Shown: in pieces, positions 33,170-44,098 of the stretch
Numbering within the stretch: the first letter of the stretch is position 1
How the letters are laid out: the number at the start of each line of letters is the position of its first letter
NCBI GenBank assembly: GCA_036924285.1
Contig: JAYKYS010000008.1
Span: 11,765,001 to 11,829,000, forward strand
From: Asterella californica
Taxonomy: Eukaryota > Streptophyta > Marchantiopsida > Marchantiales > Aytoniaceae
Reading direction: 5' to 3'
Length of the DNA: 64,000 nucleotides
The notes under the pieces: generated by a model
What the model was told of the DNA's origin: nothing
The model's database searches: none
What the model saw: only the letters and a program-made list of their open reading frames with translations
Made by a program: the position numbers and the translations under genes

Positions 33170-35529
33170 ATGACGATACATCCGCGAGGCTTGGTGTTAC
33201 CAGCGGCAGAATTGGCCGAGGCCACTCCTTTCCTCAAGGAGTTGGGTCTCGACTTCTTCCTGTGGGATTGGAACCTCGCAGATCAAGGGCTTCTGGAGGA
33301 GGTGTGGGCAGCGTTTCCACCTCGTAACCGTGTACCTGCGAAGGCAGGAATCGCTCGAGGAAGATCATCTTCCTGGACTGAAGATTGGTGGCGCAAGGCT
33401 TTCCACAGGCCAGATTCCGAGAACAGAGGATATTGGTTCGAGAAGAAGATCTTGCCTCGGATCGTGAGTTCATGGCATGTACCTGGGAGTACCACCTGCC
33501 TTTTCATGGAAGACAGGCAGGGGAGGAACGGTTGGAAGATAGAGTCTTACCGGGAGCCGAAGAAGCGACTTCTAACAAAGTTGTTTCTGCACCTCTTTCC
33601 CAAGGGGAAAGCGTAGAAGACCAGGTACTTAGGAGATCAGGACGTGGAGTTCCTGGAATCAGTGTGGGATGACCGAATGCCCATCTACTGGGGCGCGTAC
33701 ATCCACAACTATGTACAGACGGAGCTAGCATACTTGGGTACCCCGGCGGGAGGACACTTGACACCCTTCCTCTGCTACTTGTATGTAGCCATGGGGGATC
33801 TTAGGGAACATCAGCTGGCAGCGTATGGGCCAACGGAGCGACAGGAGGTGAAGGAGGAGACCTCGGAAGACGATGACCGAGCGGCAACCGCAACGCCCTC
33901 TCCCATCCTGATGCCACAGCTGAGGCCCGGCTCTCACCAGAAGACGCTCCTGGTGAGGGAAGACGAGTCTAGTGGGTCGGAAGACGCCATGCCACTGAGG
34001 AAGATGGGTCCCAGGAGTGTACCGAGGACACCCATCTCCCTCATTCATTCAGGATCGGAGTCCGACTCGGAAGAAGACCTGCTGAGTACCCGATTAGAGC
34101 AGAAGACCGCTTCTGCAACACCTGGGAGTCTTCCGAAGACTCCAGAAGACGAAGGATGGATTGGCACTCCTGCTGCGATGCGAGAAAGCGCAAAGAAGAG
34201 AGCCGCTCCTGCCATGAGGAGTCTTCCACCCCGGAAGATGAGAAGAGTAGCTTCTTCTCGTGCGCAAAAGATGAAGGTCGTAGTGGTGGAAGAGGCTCCC
34301 TTGCCTCTGGAAGACGAAGTCGACACCGCGGAGCGAGTGATGGAGATGAACTTGTCTTCCGCAGGAAGACGACTGGAGGAGTTCAGTGCCTACTTCCAGA
34401 AGGAGATCCAGCCAGCGATGGAGTTGCTAGAGAAGAGAGCGAAGGCACAGGAGAGGGCCTTGCAACCTGGGTTCGGCCTGCGCACCTTGCTGCGACAGGA
34501 AGAAGACCAGAAGAAGACGGAGTCGCTGGAAGCTAGTCTCCGCACCACGGAGAAGCTCGCAGCAAGATACAAGGCGGAAGCATCCGCTTCTGCCAAGGAA
34601 TCGATACAACTTCGGAAGAACAACCAGGAGTTGCAGGCGCGAGTACAGCAGCGCAACCAGGAAATCACCCGAGTGCGGGAGAAGATCACCGCCCTCGCAG
34701 AAGAGCAGACCATATGGAAGACGCAGCGAGAAGCCGCAGAAGCGCGAGCTGCAGTTGAGAAGATGCAGAAGCGCGAGCTGCAGTTGAGAAGACGCAGAGG
34801 GAAGCAGCAGAGGCCCGTGCACAGAAGATGTTGGCACAGTCGGTGGAAGCGCTTCGGAAGAAGTTCAACTACACCGCGGGTAGGAAGTTACTTACCTTAG
34901 CTAGAGGATGGGACAGCGAGTCCAAAGCGATGTTGGTGGAATGTCAGGAGAGTATGTTCAGGTACTTGGATCGACTGATAGAAGGAGTGAAGACACTTTA
35001 TGGTCTTCCCTCGCTTCCGACACCTGCAACCGCATCTTCCTACGCTCCAGCACCATCGACTGGATCCGGAATGGAGAAGGAGGAGTTCGACCTCGCTGTA
35101 CACTTGGTGGTGACAGCGTTGGAAGTCGAGAAAACTCAAGAAGACGCCCCGGAAGACAAGATATCTTCTGGAAGACAGGAAGACGAGCCGTCTTCCCAGG
35201 TATTCCGTGTGGAGGAAGCGACTTCCCCGGATCCCTATGAGGTCCCTATGGTCTCTAGTACCACGCCCGTGCCTCAGAAGACGGAAGAAGCACCGGTCGA
35301 CTCCGCTTCCCAGAAGACGCTTCTGTCTTCCGAAGCAGAAGCCGAAGCCGAGGAAGACGCAACAGCAGCGACAGCAGAGCCAGCCAAGGACGATGAGGAG
35401 GAAGCCACCTCAGTGACACCCGAGGTAACTGCAGGGCTTTCTAGCTTATCAGAAGCCGCGTTAGGAGCTCCGTTAGGAGCTCCGATAGGAGCAGATCAGA
35501 TAGAGATTGCCTCCGTGCAATCTGAGTAG
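33170..35529 (+). pseudogene. E-family long protein of unknown function
   Basis: An ATG at 33170 (MTIHPRGLVLPAAELAEATP) opens a Trp-rich N-terminal part (FFLWDWNLADQGLLEEVW, GYWFEKKILPRIV). A single TAG (33614-33616) interrupts it. The same frame continues with VWDDRMPIYWGAYIHNYVQT, a Ser/Glu/Asp-rich hinge, and a coiled coil (LEASLRTTEKLAARYK...LQARVQQRNQEI). A 29-bp tandem duplication (34736-34793) then shifts the frame. The continuation at 34828-35529 has VEALRKKFNYTAGRKLLTLA, MFRYLDRLIEGVKTL and an acidic Ala/Glu tail ending EIASVQSE. Apart from these two lesions it spans about 780 codons. No transposase, RT or integrase motif was seen. A gag-like structural role is one possibility. Confidence 0.6.
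34736..34793 (+). repeat. 29-bp tandem duplication that shifts the E2 frame
   Basis: GCAGAAGCGCGAGCTGCAGT... occurs at 34736-34764 and 34765-34793, with one mismatch at the last base. E1 has only one unit, so the duplication is specific to E2. Confidence 0.92.
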
Positions 35530-36017
35530 TTAGTAACTCCATTGACAATTCCAAATATAGTAGGATCAAACATGCTATCTTAAGGGTGGCAGTTTTCCAT
35601 GTAATATTAGTTAGGATACCATGTGGTAGCATAGGTAGCGTAGGAAGGACAAGGTGGATGGCCAATTCGGGCAGAGGAACCGCTTGCATGTGAGGTGACA
35701 ACCTCCTGTCAGCGCCTCTCTCTCCCTGGTGGTCGTCTCCCCTGGTTCTCATGGCAGCGACATAAGTAGGATCACAGAGTAGGAGACAGAGTTCTAGAGT
35801 TGGGTAATTATGTAGTTCTGCACGCACATACCAATCTTACGGTGCAGGAGACAGATTAGACACTAGGATTACACAGTGTACACTACACTCGATGTTGGGT
35901 TAAGGAGATAACGCAGGAAGAAGTCTGCGTACTCTTCCCACCAGCAGCGATTCGGAGATGTAGATGAGTAGTAGACAGTCTAGAGCAGGGAACAGCATCC
36001 TCGTGCAGTCCTGCTGG

Positions 36018-36416
36018 TTAGACTGATGTGTCGAGGAGTAGACGCAGGAAGTAGAGAGAGTGAGCTTCCCAATGCCATTGTGACTTCTTCTCTGGGAATG
36101 GATTGTGGATTTGAGTGCAACAGCTTTGTCCATGTCTTCTGGGTGGTGGATTGTATTGAATTCGCTCCCAATTGTGCATGGGAAGTGTTCTTCTTGAGTG
36201 GCGGTGAATGTCAACAGTTGTGGAGTGTAGCTTGACTCGTTCAGTAGAGCACTTGGGATCTGCGTACGAACGGCCTTCTGGGTAAGGGATCCCAGAAGAC
36301 AGAGCAGTCAGAGCAGCGAAGTGAAGAAGAAAGAAGCCTTCTTCCCGCAACAGAAGATGACATCCTCGAGTAGAAGACGGTGCAACAGCACTCACGTTTG
36401 TTGTCTTCCTCCCCAA
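36018..36416 (-). other. Antisense ORF of 132 codons in E2
   Basis: Counterpart of 26897-27295 with the same length and about a dozen substitutions. No motif was found and coding is unproven. Confidence 0.25.
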
Positions 36417-37134
36417 ACTATTACAAGCTGGGATGGCATGTTAGTCAGGATCCGGACTAGAAGCCTGTCATAATCTTAATTGCCTCTTTTCATCTTGTTT
36501 TCTCTTGTTTGGGTTTTCTTATCTTCCCCATCTTCTTCCATCTTCCCCATCTTCTTACCTTCTTCTAGTGAGCTTCCGAGACTTCTATTGAGCTTCCGTG
36601 AAGGTGAATGTCGTTGTAGTGCTGCAGGAAGACAACTTCCGTAGGCAGAAGCCTGGGAAGGCTACAGGGGGCATACACCCTGTGATTGATCTAAGCCGTT
36701 GGAATGTAAGTGTGTGAATAAGGTGTAACGACTGTTGCTAGTCGACTTCTGCGAAGCAGGACAGCCTTCTGGAGGTGTGAGAAGACGAGCTGAACCCCCA
36801 GAAGACGAGAATCGCTCCGGTAAGACGGTATAAAGAAGACCGGAAGAAGCTACCTGGAAGCAAGAAGATCATCTTCCCGAGCTTCTCTGTGAATAATTGT
36901 GTGATATTTTAGTTGGTAGTTGTTTGTTTAGTTCCAAAGCACCATTTGGCGTGTCTGGAAGACGTGCGGTTTTGTGTGGTTTTTGTGAGAAGACGGGATT
37001 TTTAGGCAAAACCCGTGTGTTTGTGTGTTTGAACAGATCCTAGAGCTTAGAGCAGCGATTACTTACGTAAATCCTCTGTGGGAATGATATCTTGTATACT
37101 AAATGAGCAAAAGGAGTAATCTTGCATCACTACA

Positions 37135-37436
37135 GTAGACTTCAGAGCAAATGCTTGACATACGTCGCAAGTTTTGCAATAGTCTAAACACTCCTTGAAA
37201 ATCCCTCTCCAGTGATAACCTGCATCCAAAATCTTGAAAGCTGTTATCTTACCATCAAAGTGACCTCCGCAAATAGTGCCATCGTGAAACTCGTGCATCA
37301 GCTTGAACGCCTCCTTCTGACCAACTGCTCTCCTTAGTAACCAATCTGCTCCTTGATGAAATAGAATTCTCTCCACCATGGTGTAAGGTTTGCATCTCTT
37401 GATCAACGCGTTACGTTCTCGGGTATGCATACCTTC
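37135..37436 (-). pseudogene. Integrase of G copy C, N-terminal part
   Basis: MHTRERNALIKRC is followed by the HHCC zinc module (HEFHDGTICGGHFDGK ... CLDYCKTCDVCQ). It is cut by E2 after ALKST. It belongs with 30218-31180. Confidence 0.9.
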
Positions 37437-37463
37437 TGGAAAAGAGCCATCTGCAAGGAAACT

Positions 37464-39227
37464 CTAGATTTCCTTGTACTCGTCCGGTATCTCCTCAATG
37501 CTTGTGATGGTCATCAGATGCTCGTCTGGAAATGAATCATCAAACGGTTCTTCTCCCTCATCATCATAAGCCCTTGACAAAAGATCAGCATTCGCATGCT
37601 TCTTCCTTGGTCGATCTTCGATCACATAATCATATTCTGTTAGAAGGATCTTCCAACGAGCAATACGACCTTCGGCATTAGACTTATTAAAGATATACTT
37701 TAAAGCCTTGTGATCTGTGACTATGGAAAATTTTCCTCCTAGCAAGTAGTGTCAAAATTTCTTCAATCCAAAGATCACCGCTAATCCTTCTTGTTCAGTC
37801 ACGGAGTAATTCTTCTCCGCTGGAACCATCTGCCTACTAGCATAAGCTATAGGATGATCATGCCCATCTCCATCTAGTTGACTTAATGTACATCTGATTG
37901 CTCCATTGGAGGCATCCGTATACAGAATAAATGTTTTACTCCACTCAGGTTTAGCAAATATAGGAGCTGTCACTAATGCCTTTTTCAGCTCCTCAAATGC
38001 TTCCTTTGCCTTCTGATCATGCACTATCAAGTCAAAATCAACTCCCTTCTTCATATACATAGTCAAAGCTATTGCTTTGTTTGAGAAGGAAAAGACAAAC
38101 CTACGATAATATCCAACCATACCAAGAAACTGCCTCAACTTTGTCAAGTTGATCGGAAATGGAAGATCCACAATCTTCTTCACCTTTTCATGATCTACCA
38201 CAATCTCATTCTTGGAAATGATGTGCCCTAACAGCAGACCTTCTTCGTAGCCAAAGATGCACTTCTATGGATTTAGAGAAGCGTTAGCTTGCTCCAACCG
38301 CTGCAAAACTTTGATCACATGATCAAAGTGGTCCTGCTTTCTTCCGTACACACAAAAATCGTCAATGAAATCTCGAACAAACTTCCCTATGAATGGTTCA
38401 AACACCTTGTTCATGAACCTTGAAACGTGACCGGAGCATTACATAGTCCGAATGGCATCACCCGAAATGCAAATGTTCCCCAAGGAGTAGTGAAAGTAGT
38501 CAACTGTTGGTACTCCTGTGCTATCTTGATCTGGTTATACCCACTATAACCATCACCAAAGCTGTACCACTCATGACCAACAACTTCTTCCAAAATCTCA
38601 TCTGTAAATGGTAGAGGATAATAATCCTTCTTGGTAACTGCGTTCAACTTCTTATAGTCTATAGACAATCACAATGGGTGAAACCCATTCTGAGTTCTCC
38701 ACCTCATAGATGAAACTCGCCTCCTTCAACTTGTCTATCTCCTCCTTGACCATCATTGCCGTTGTGGGATTGACCTTTCTCTGCTTCTGTCGAACTGGTC
38801 TTGCGTTCTCCTCCAATTCGATTCGATGAGTCTCGAGAGTCACCTCCTTCAAATCCTTGTAGCTGAAAGCAAACACATGGATATATTTTTGAAATATATC
38901 TAGGAATCTACTTTTCTCCTCTTGAGTGACATTGATACCAAACTTCAGGATAGAGAGTCTTCTCACAATCTCTGCCTCACTCAACTCTTCTTTGTCAGGA
39001 TCTTTCTCCACTACTGGTCGAGGCAACAAGTCAATAGCACTAAGCTGATGTAATGATTCATCTTGACCAAATCCTTCGTCCTCAGACGAGGATTCTTGAT
39101 CGTAAGAATCTCCGGTATCTACTTCTGAGACACTCTGATCGTCCTCCGTATCAGATTCCCAGTAGTCACTAGTGGGTCTATCATAGTCAAAAGTCACAAC
39201 TCCAACACCCGAGAGAGGAACTATCAC
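37464..39227 (-). pseudogene. RT-RNase H of G copy C
   Basis: The linker and N-terminal part (39227-38652) end where a deletion of about 30 bp removes KKKNGKLRVC after SPIVIV. RT continues (38668-38411) up to LCNAPVTF and is shifted there by a lost base. The FIDDF region, RNase H (ILYTDASNGAI; 38201-37752) and VTDHKALKYIF to EYKEI (37745-37464) follow in broken pieces. The final TAG is shared with copy A. Confidence 0.9.
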
Positions 39228-39266
39228 TCTATGATCTCTAGGCCCAATCCGTAAGTATCCCTTGTG

Positions 39267-41038
39267 TCACCTATCAGTGGTACGCACAGCTCTCAACCAA
39301 GGCCTACCTAAGAGCAAATCATAACTAGAGTCCTTTAACACTTGAAAGGACATCAATGTTTGAACTCCCATCACAGACACGACCACCTTCTCTAACACAC
39401 CAAGAGGTCTTACCCGTTGCTTGTTAGCCATCCCCACGACAAAGCTAGCCGGGCGAGTTGGTTCCATCCCCAACTTCTTCATCAACCTCTCCGATACGGC
39501 GTTTACAGCCGACCCTCCATCCACCAATACGTCAGAGACGTAGTGACCATTCAACCGGACTTCAATCTTTGAAGCCCTAGTGCATACCTTTGAAGCATGC
39601 ACATCCACCACACCAACTCCCACTGACTTTGATGTCTTCCTCTTGGGTTTCTTCTTCTTGCTTCTCTTAGAACTCAGTCCTCCTCTGAGTTCCCTTCGTA
39701 AGCTGGGATTAAGTGCGATCAGTTGTCCAACAGTGATGTTGGCTTTTTGAGCAACCACATCTTCAACCACATCATATCTCAGATATGCTTGGGAAGATGA
39801 AATGGTGAAATCCGTCATGCCCAGCTTCCTTCTTGGCTCCCTTGGTGTACTCGAAACATTACTCGAACGAGTACTTCTACTTGCTGACTCCTCCATGAAA
39901 ATCGGTTCATCAGAAAATCGAGTTCTTTTCCTTTCTTGAGCTAAAAGCTCCACCGGTGCATGAGAAGAGTTTGAACTCTCTCCTTTCTCGTAGATGGGAT
40001 CTCGCACGACATCGATAGTAGCCACCCCCTTGTCTCGTCCTTGTGATGGATTTCCTCCACCCACATTCATTCTGACAGCTTCGGCACCTCTTGCTCCGTT
40101 GTTAGGACAATTTTGCTGGAAATGAGAACCTCCACACGTCCAACAAATGATTCCTCCAAAGTTACCTTGGTTGCCTCCAAAGTTACCTTGATTTCCTTGG
40201 TTGGGATTGTTGTCGTAACCTCTTTGTCCTCCTCCTCCACCTTTGTTCCTCCATTCTCGTAATTGCACCACGTTTATCTTGAGATCCGCAAGAGTATCGG
40301 TGATGCTTTTCAGCTCGGCATGAAAATCAGAGGTGGCAGTAGACATCGTTGTTGGGACAAACGGTCTTGGCACCACCGTTGGAATAGGAGCTGACGTTGA
40401 AGCAATCACCAATTGTGATGGTGCATGTGCGATCGTTGTGGCTACACCAAGAGTCGGAGTTGACACCAGAACAACATGATGAGGTTGGATGATATCTCTT
40501 TCATCCAAACTCTCTTCCATATTTGTCGTAATCTTGATGGCCTCCGCTTTGGTTGCTGACTTCTCGTACCTCACTTGGGTTCGAATTGAAGGCCTCAACC
40601 CTCCCACCAAGTTCTTGGTCAACACTGCTCTAATCCCCGCCATCGTTAACTCCACATTGTCTCCACTCTTCCGTAGGATCGTCCGAAACCGTTGCTCCAA
40701 CTTATCCACCTTTTCAGCATATTGCCGAACTTTCTCGTCGTCCCGTTGCTTCAAATGAGTAAGTTCCACCATGAGCTTCTCATAACTCTCTTCTGGAAGA
40801 AATTCTTCGATGAGTGCATTACTCAACGTCTCCCATGTGTCCTCAACTGCACCAGGTGTCTGGCTCTTCATTCGGTCTTCATACCACGTAAGAGCAAAAT
40901 CTTCTAAAAACTCTGGCAGTAACAACACCCATTCTTCCTTCCTTCTCACGTTGTTTCTGATGCAACCCCTTTGAAATCTCGTACAAATGGTTCTACATCT
41001 TCATTGTCCTTCCGATGAAACACTGATAACTTCCCCAT
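39267..41038 (-). pseudogene. Gag-protease of G copy C
   Basis: MGKLSVFHRKDNEDVEPF starts at 41038. A 1-bp loss near 40975 shifts it, then 560 codons are open (40949-39267). They contain the gag core, a Gly/Asn/Gln stretch (NQGNFGGNQGNFGG), a knuckle CWTCGGSHFQQNC, a Lys-rich segment (SSKRSKKKKPKRK) and a protease with VLVDGGSAVNAV and LLLGRPWLRAV. The frame ends at a TGA (39267-39269) replacing the Trp of DRWHKGYL. This copy gives the longest gag-protease frame in the window. Confidence 0.9.
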
Positions 41039-41247
41039 CTTGTAACTATTCTTTCTACCTTTCTAATTTTTGTGCAATAACTACTTGCTAAAAGAGTACG
41101 AACATCACCAATTTCATTCGCGAATAATCTACCATAGGTAAAATGAAAGGAATTGTAACAACACCTCTTGTGCCATCTCTTCTCCCAAGGTAATCATGAG
41201 CCTAAGTCGCATCACCGTCTTCTCCACCATCCGAATGACGATCTCCA

Positions 41248-41724
41248 TCACAACTCAGCCGAGTCCTCTTTTGAAGTCGACAACTTCTCCGTCTCAGCTC
41301 TTTGAGTCTCGTCCAACTTCTCGACTACTGACGTAAGTAGTGCGGCCACATCGACGTACTTGTGTCCTCTTGATAGATCACCCACTCCACAACTTGGACA
41401 AGGATCTTCTCCTAGAAGATGAATTGGCGCTGGTGACGATGGACCCACTCGAAGACTTAAATCAGTAAACTCCCGTTTACCTTTAGCTCTCTCGGTTCTG
41501 ATTCTAGTTGGACAATTCACTACTTTATGTCCCAACCCTCTACAGAAATAACACCACAAGTCGGTTTCTACTCTTCTCCTCGGAGATTCTACTTGAGCTT
41601 TTGTACTAGAGTTCTCAAACTCAATGATAACCTCTTTCGAGCTCTCTCCGACGCTTACTATGACATCTAAACCTTGAGGAAGGTTTCTAAGTCTAACTTT
41701 CAAATCTTTCGAACTTCCACTCAT
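41248..41724 (-). CDS. Family G accessory zinc-knuckle protein (158 aa), copy C
   Basis: MSGSSKDLKVRLRN..., the same 158-codon length as copies B and D. It carries CYFCRGLGHKVVNC and CPSCGVGDLSRGHK; the last Cys of the second cluster is Tyr here (HKYVD). It lies upstream of gag, separated by about 210 bp. It is intact although gag and pol of this copy are broken. Confidence 0.75.
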   Translation of the reverse strand: MSGSSKDLKVRLRNLPQGLDVIVSVGESSKEVIIEFENSSTKAQVESPRRRVETDLWCYFCRGLGHKVVNCPTRIRTERAKGKREFTDLSLRVGPSSPAPIHLLGEDPCPSCGVGDLSRGHKYVDVAALLTSVVEKLDETQRAETEKLSTSKEDSAEL

Positions 41725-41906
41725 GTTGCACCTTCTCAACAATTAATTGGACAAAATATCGTAGAGGAAAATAATTCTACATCACTTTCTTAACTCTTCC
41801 GAGCTTTATATTGGAAATCGTGTATTATACATGTTATACACGAAATAAAATCCAATCTAAAATTAACTATCGAAGATATGATCCTCATCACCATCGTTTG
41901 TACTAA

Positions 41907-42161
41907 TCACAACAGACATGGATCCAACTCTACTTCACCAGGAGCATTCGTGGCCTCCACAGTGAATGATGCTTTCATCTCGGCTTTTTTCAAATCTGCG
42001 CCAATGGTCGCAGAAGCTTCTTGGTATAGGGTAAAGAGGGCACCCCAAGTAGTATAGATACGTGTTCGCAACTCATCTATACTTAACTTCGGCTTCTCCG
42101 TCTCCGTTTGAACTCCTAAACGTCTCTTCTTCCACCTCGGCACCCGAACTGGATTCCCCAT
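41907..42161 (-). CDS. Small basic ORF of family G leader, copy C
   Basis: MGNPVRVPRWKKRRLG... has a basic start, then LSIDELRTRIYTTWGALFTLYQEASATIG. It is the counterpart of 57820-58119 in copy D, where one extra G after the ATG moves the start. No family was recognised. It ends with CLL here because of a base change, while copy D continues for about 16 residues. Confidence 0.45.
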   Translation of the reverse strand: MGNPVRVPRWKKRRLGVQTETEKPKLSIDELRTRIYTTWGALFTLYQEASATIGADLKKAEMKASFTVEATNAPGEVELDPCLL

Positions 42162-42299
42162 GAAGTATCTTCAAAACCTCCTTGTATGCCGAAACGTGTA
42201 TCTCTTAGTTGGTAAGAGATCTCTCCAAGATTTTTGTGATCTCCAATAGCTCAACCTCCAAGCTACTAACTAATGAAGTTTCAATGGAAAATTCTTTAA

Positions 42300-42760
42300 T
42301 CAAAAGAGATGGTGCTGATTGTACAAATTTTCAGAGAACTGAAATTTGTATATTTTCACTTCTCTCATGACTTTCAACCTCCTCAACTTTGAAAATTCAT
42401 GGCTCTCTTTCCATACCACCTCTTCTCCTGATTTCTGTTGTCCTAGATAGCTTATCAGCTAATCTAAAACACTGGAAAGTTTCTCAGGAAAATAAAATTC
42501 ACAGAAAATCTGACAATGACTGTAAACTTTTTCCAGATAACAGAACTCCTCAACTCTCACGAATAGACCCCCTCAACTTTGAAAATTCATTGCTCCCTCT
42601 CTAGACCACCTTTTCTTATGATTTCTTTTGTAGTAGATAGGTTATCAGCCAAGCTACAATCCTGAAAACTTTCACTGGAAAATAAAATTCACAGAAAATC
42701 TGACAATGACTGTACAAATTTTCCAGAGAGCAGAAATCCTCAAACTCGGAAAGTTTTCTC
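42300..42760 (-). repeat. Leader tandem repeats of G copy C (190-bp period)
   Basis: Units with TTTCCAGAKARCAGAA motifs recur near 42527 and 42717 (period 190), with a partial unit near 42330. Copy D has one unit more. Confidence 0.8.
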
Positions 42761-42831
42761 CTCTAATACTTCTCTCTCCTCCTTTCTCTAAACTCTTGTT
42801 TCATCCCCTTTCAACTCTCCTCAAACTCTTT

Positions 42832-43002
42832 CTAAGTGAACAAGATGTAAAGAATAACCTTGAATGCGTCATAGATCACTACGGGATACACGAAAGGTTC
42901 TAATGTTGCTAACATCACGTTAGCTCTCTCTCCTCCCAACGTTCTCTCCATGTGTTCTCTCATAATCTCTTTTTGTCTAATATAAAACTGAACTCTAAAC
43001 AT
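42832..43002 (-). CDS. 56-codon ORF of family G leader, copy C
   Basis: MFRVQFYIRQKEIMREHMER...VILYILFT, the same length as 56769-56939 in copy D, with only a few substitutions. It lies just inside the 5' LTR. Its function is unknown. It might be a short upstream ORF or a leader exon of gag. Confidence 0.45.
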   Translation of the reverse strand: MFRVQFYIRQKEIMREHMERTLGGERANVMLATLEPFVYPVVIYDAFKVILYILFT

Positions 43003-43047
43003 TTTCAACGATCCCTTCAAGTGAAGTCCCGGTAATGGAACAAAAAA

Positions 43048-43962
43048 TGTAAACCCTCCACGGTCCTATCGATCAACTACCCCCCTGATCTCTCAACCAC
43101 CACGATCGTCATCGATGAATCTGCAAATGTCGGGTCTGTCTCTCACTCAAGGGTCACCTCTGATGGCTTTGATGGAAGCACACCATGAATCTTGAAGAGA
43201 AAAATGCTAAGTTCACTCATTCATACACCCACAAACTTATCAACTAAAAATCTCCATAAACTCATCAACAAAAATCCTCCATTCTAACGACGTCTCTCAA
43301 GTTCTCACATGCTAAAAATATCCCACACTCTCTATATTACTCAAGTTATCATTACGACGATGTGAAAACAAGGATGAGGAGCTCTTTTCTATTCCTCTAT
43401 TTATACATTCTAGGTTTTTACCTTGGTACCTCCTAGTAACTCAGCCGTAACTACTTTTACCAGGTTTTACTAAGATATTACTTAAGGTAAAAGCATTCAT
43501 CACATGGGCTTTTTACCTTTTCACATGGGCTTATTCCTTCAAAGTCAACAACTTCTAGAAGAATTCTAGAATATTCTCAAGGAATCTCAAATTTCCACCC
43601 CCCCTCTACACTAGGACCCACTATAAAGGAAACATGTGGAATCTCTTCTTGTTTTTAATGCCCACAAAGTCCACAACTTTAATCCAACCACTCATATCAA
43701 GTCAAAAAAGAGATAAGGGATACTTTCCACCTCCTTTTTACCTTTTAGACAAGATGACAAGATAGTAGTGCTCACTCTGTAGGAAATATCTGAATTCTGC
43801 CAAAAGTACAGCTAAGTTTAACCATAACTAACTTTAGCTAGTCATGACTAACTTGATACCTCCTTAAAGTACTTGGGCAGCAAATAAACATTCTCAACAC
43901 TTAGTTATAACTAAATACCTTACTAATAGACAAATTTCCTATGTGTAACATAGGTCGTTACA
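43048..43962 (-). repeat. 5' LTR of G copy C (915 bp)
   Basis: The same TGTAAC...TTTACA ends. The neighbouring PBS region reads TTGTTCCATTACCGGGA on the minus strand, altered from copy D. Confidence 0.93.
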
Positions 43963-44098
43963 GGACGAAAAGAGGATCACTTTGATCATGTGATCAAAGT
44001 TCTGCAGCGGTTTGGTTCTCTAAATTACCATCGTCCTCCTCATCGTCCTCTACGTCTCCTTCTGATACCAGATCTGCATCTGTATTCATCATCTGATC

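Larger units (their letters stand above)
31181..37134 (+). mobile_element. Element E2 (family E), longer copy, inserted in copy C
   Basis: It inserts in the copy C integrase, on the opposite strand to it. A perfect 5-bp duplication GTAGA flanks it (31176-31180 and 37135-37139). The ends are TGTGGTACCCACAAATTAC and ...GCATCACTACA. The first 13 bases can fold (TGTGG, TAC, CCACA). There are no LTRs, poly(A) or Helitron ends. The 5' leader (31181-33169) is filled with GAAGAC/GTCTTC motifs, which recur in the coding region and toward the 3' end. It encodes one long frame (33170-35529). The element class is unknown. Confidence 0.82.
29292..43962 (-). mobile_element. Ty3/gypsy retrotransposon, family G, copy C (both LTRs present)
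   Basis: LTRs lie at 29292-30204 (3') and 43048-43962 (5' on the minus strand). The 4-bp duplication GGAC (29288-29291 and 43963-43966) marks insertion into the pol of copy B. The minus-strand order is 5' LTR, degenerate PBS region, 56-codon ORF, 190-bp leader repeats, basic ORF, 158-aa ORF, gag-protease, RT-RNase H, integrase, 3' LTR. E2 interrupts the integrase. Removing E2 leaves about 8.7 kb, the best estimate of family G length. The LTRs differ by several changes in the first 115 bp, so C is older than A. Confidence 0.93.
22493..44012 (+). mobile_element. Ty3/gypsy retrotransposon, family G, copy B (host of a nest)
   Basis: Homology to copy D starts at AATATAAAGCTCGG (about 22493). It covers the 158-aa ORF, gag, protease and RT, with two foreign insertions: E1 (24243-27993) and copy C (29292-43962). 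After C about 50 bp of pol continue (GGACGAAAAGAGGATCAC to about 44012), then B ends against element H. Gag has lost about 480 bp near 24194 (between CTCATTTC and AAAGTCTGTGGGAG). Both ends are truncated, so B is the oldest layer of the nest. Confidence 0.88.

Noticed and set aside
31181..37134. Family E as a Helitron
   Set aside because: It has 5-bp target duplications and TG...CA ends; no TC start, CTRR end or insertion between A and T.
24243..37134. Family E as an ordinary LTR retrotransposon or a CACTA element
   Set aside because: The first 200 bp do not recur near the 3' end, so there are no LTRs. CACTACA is at the 3' end in the wrong orientation and duplications are 5 bp, not 3.
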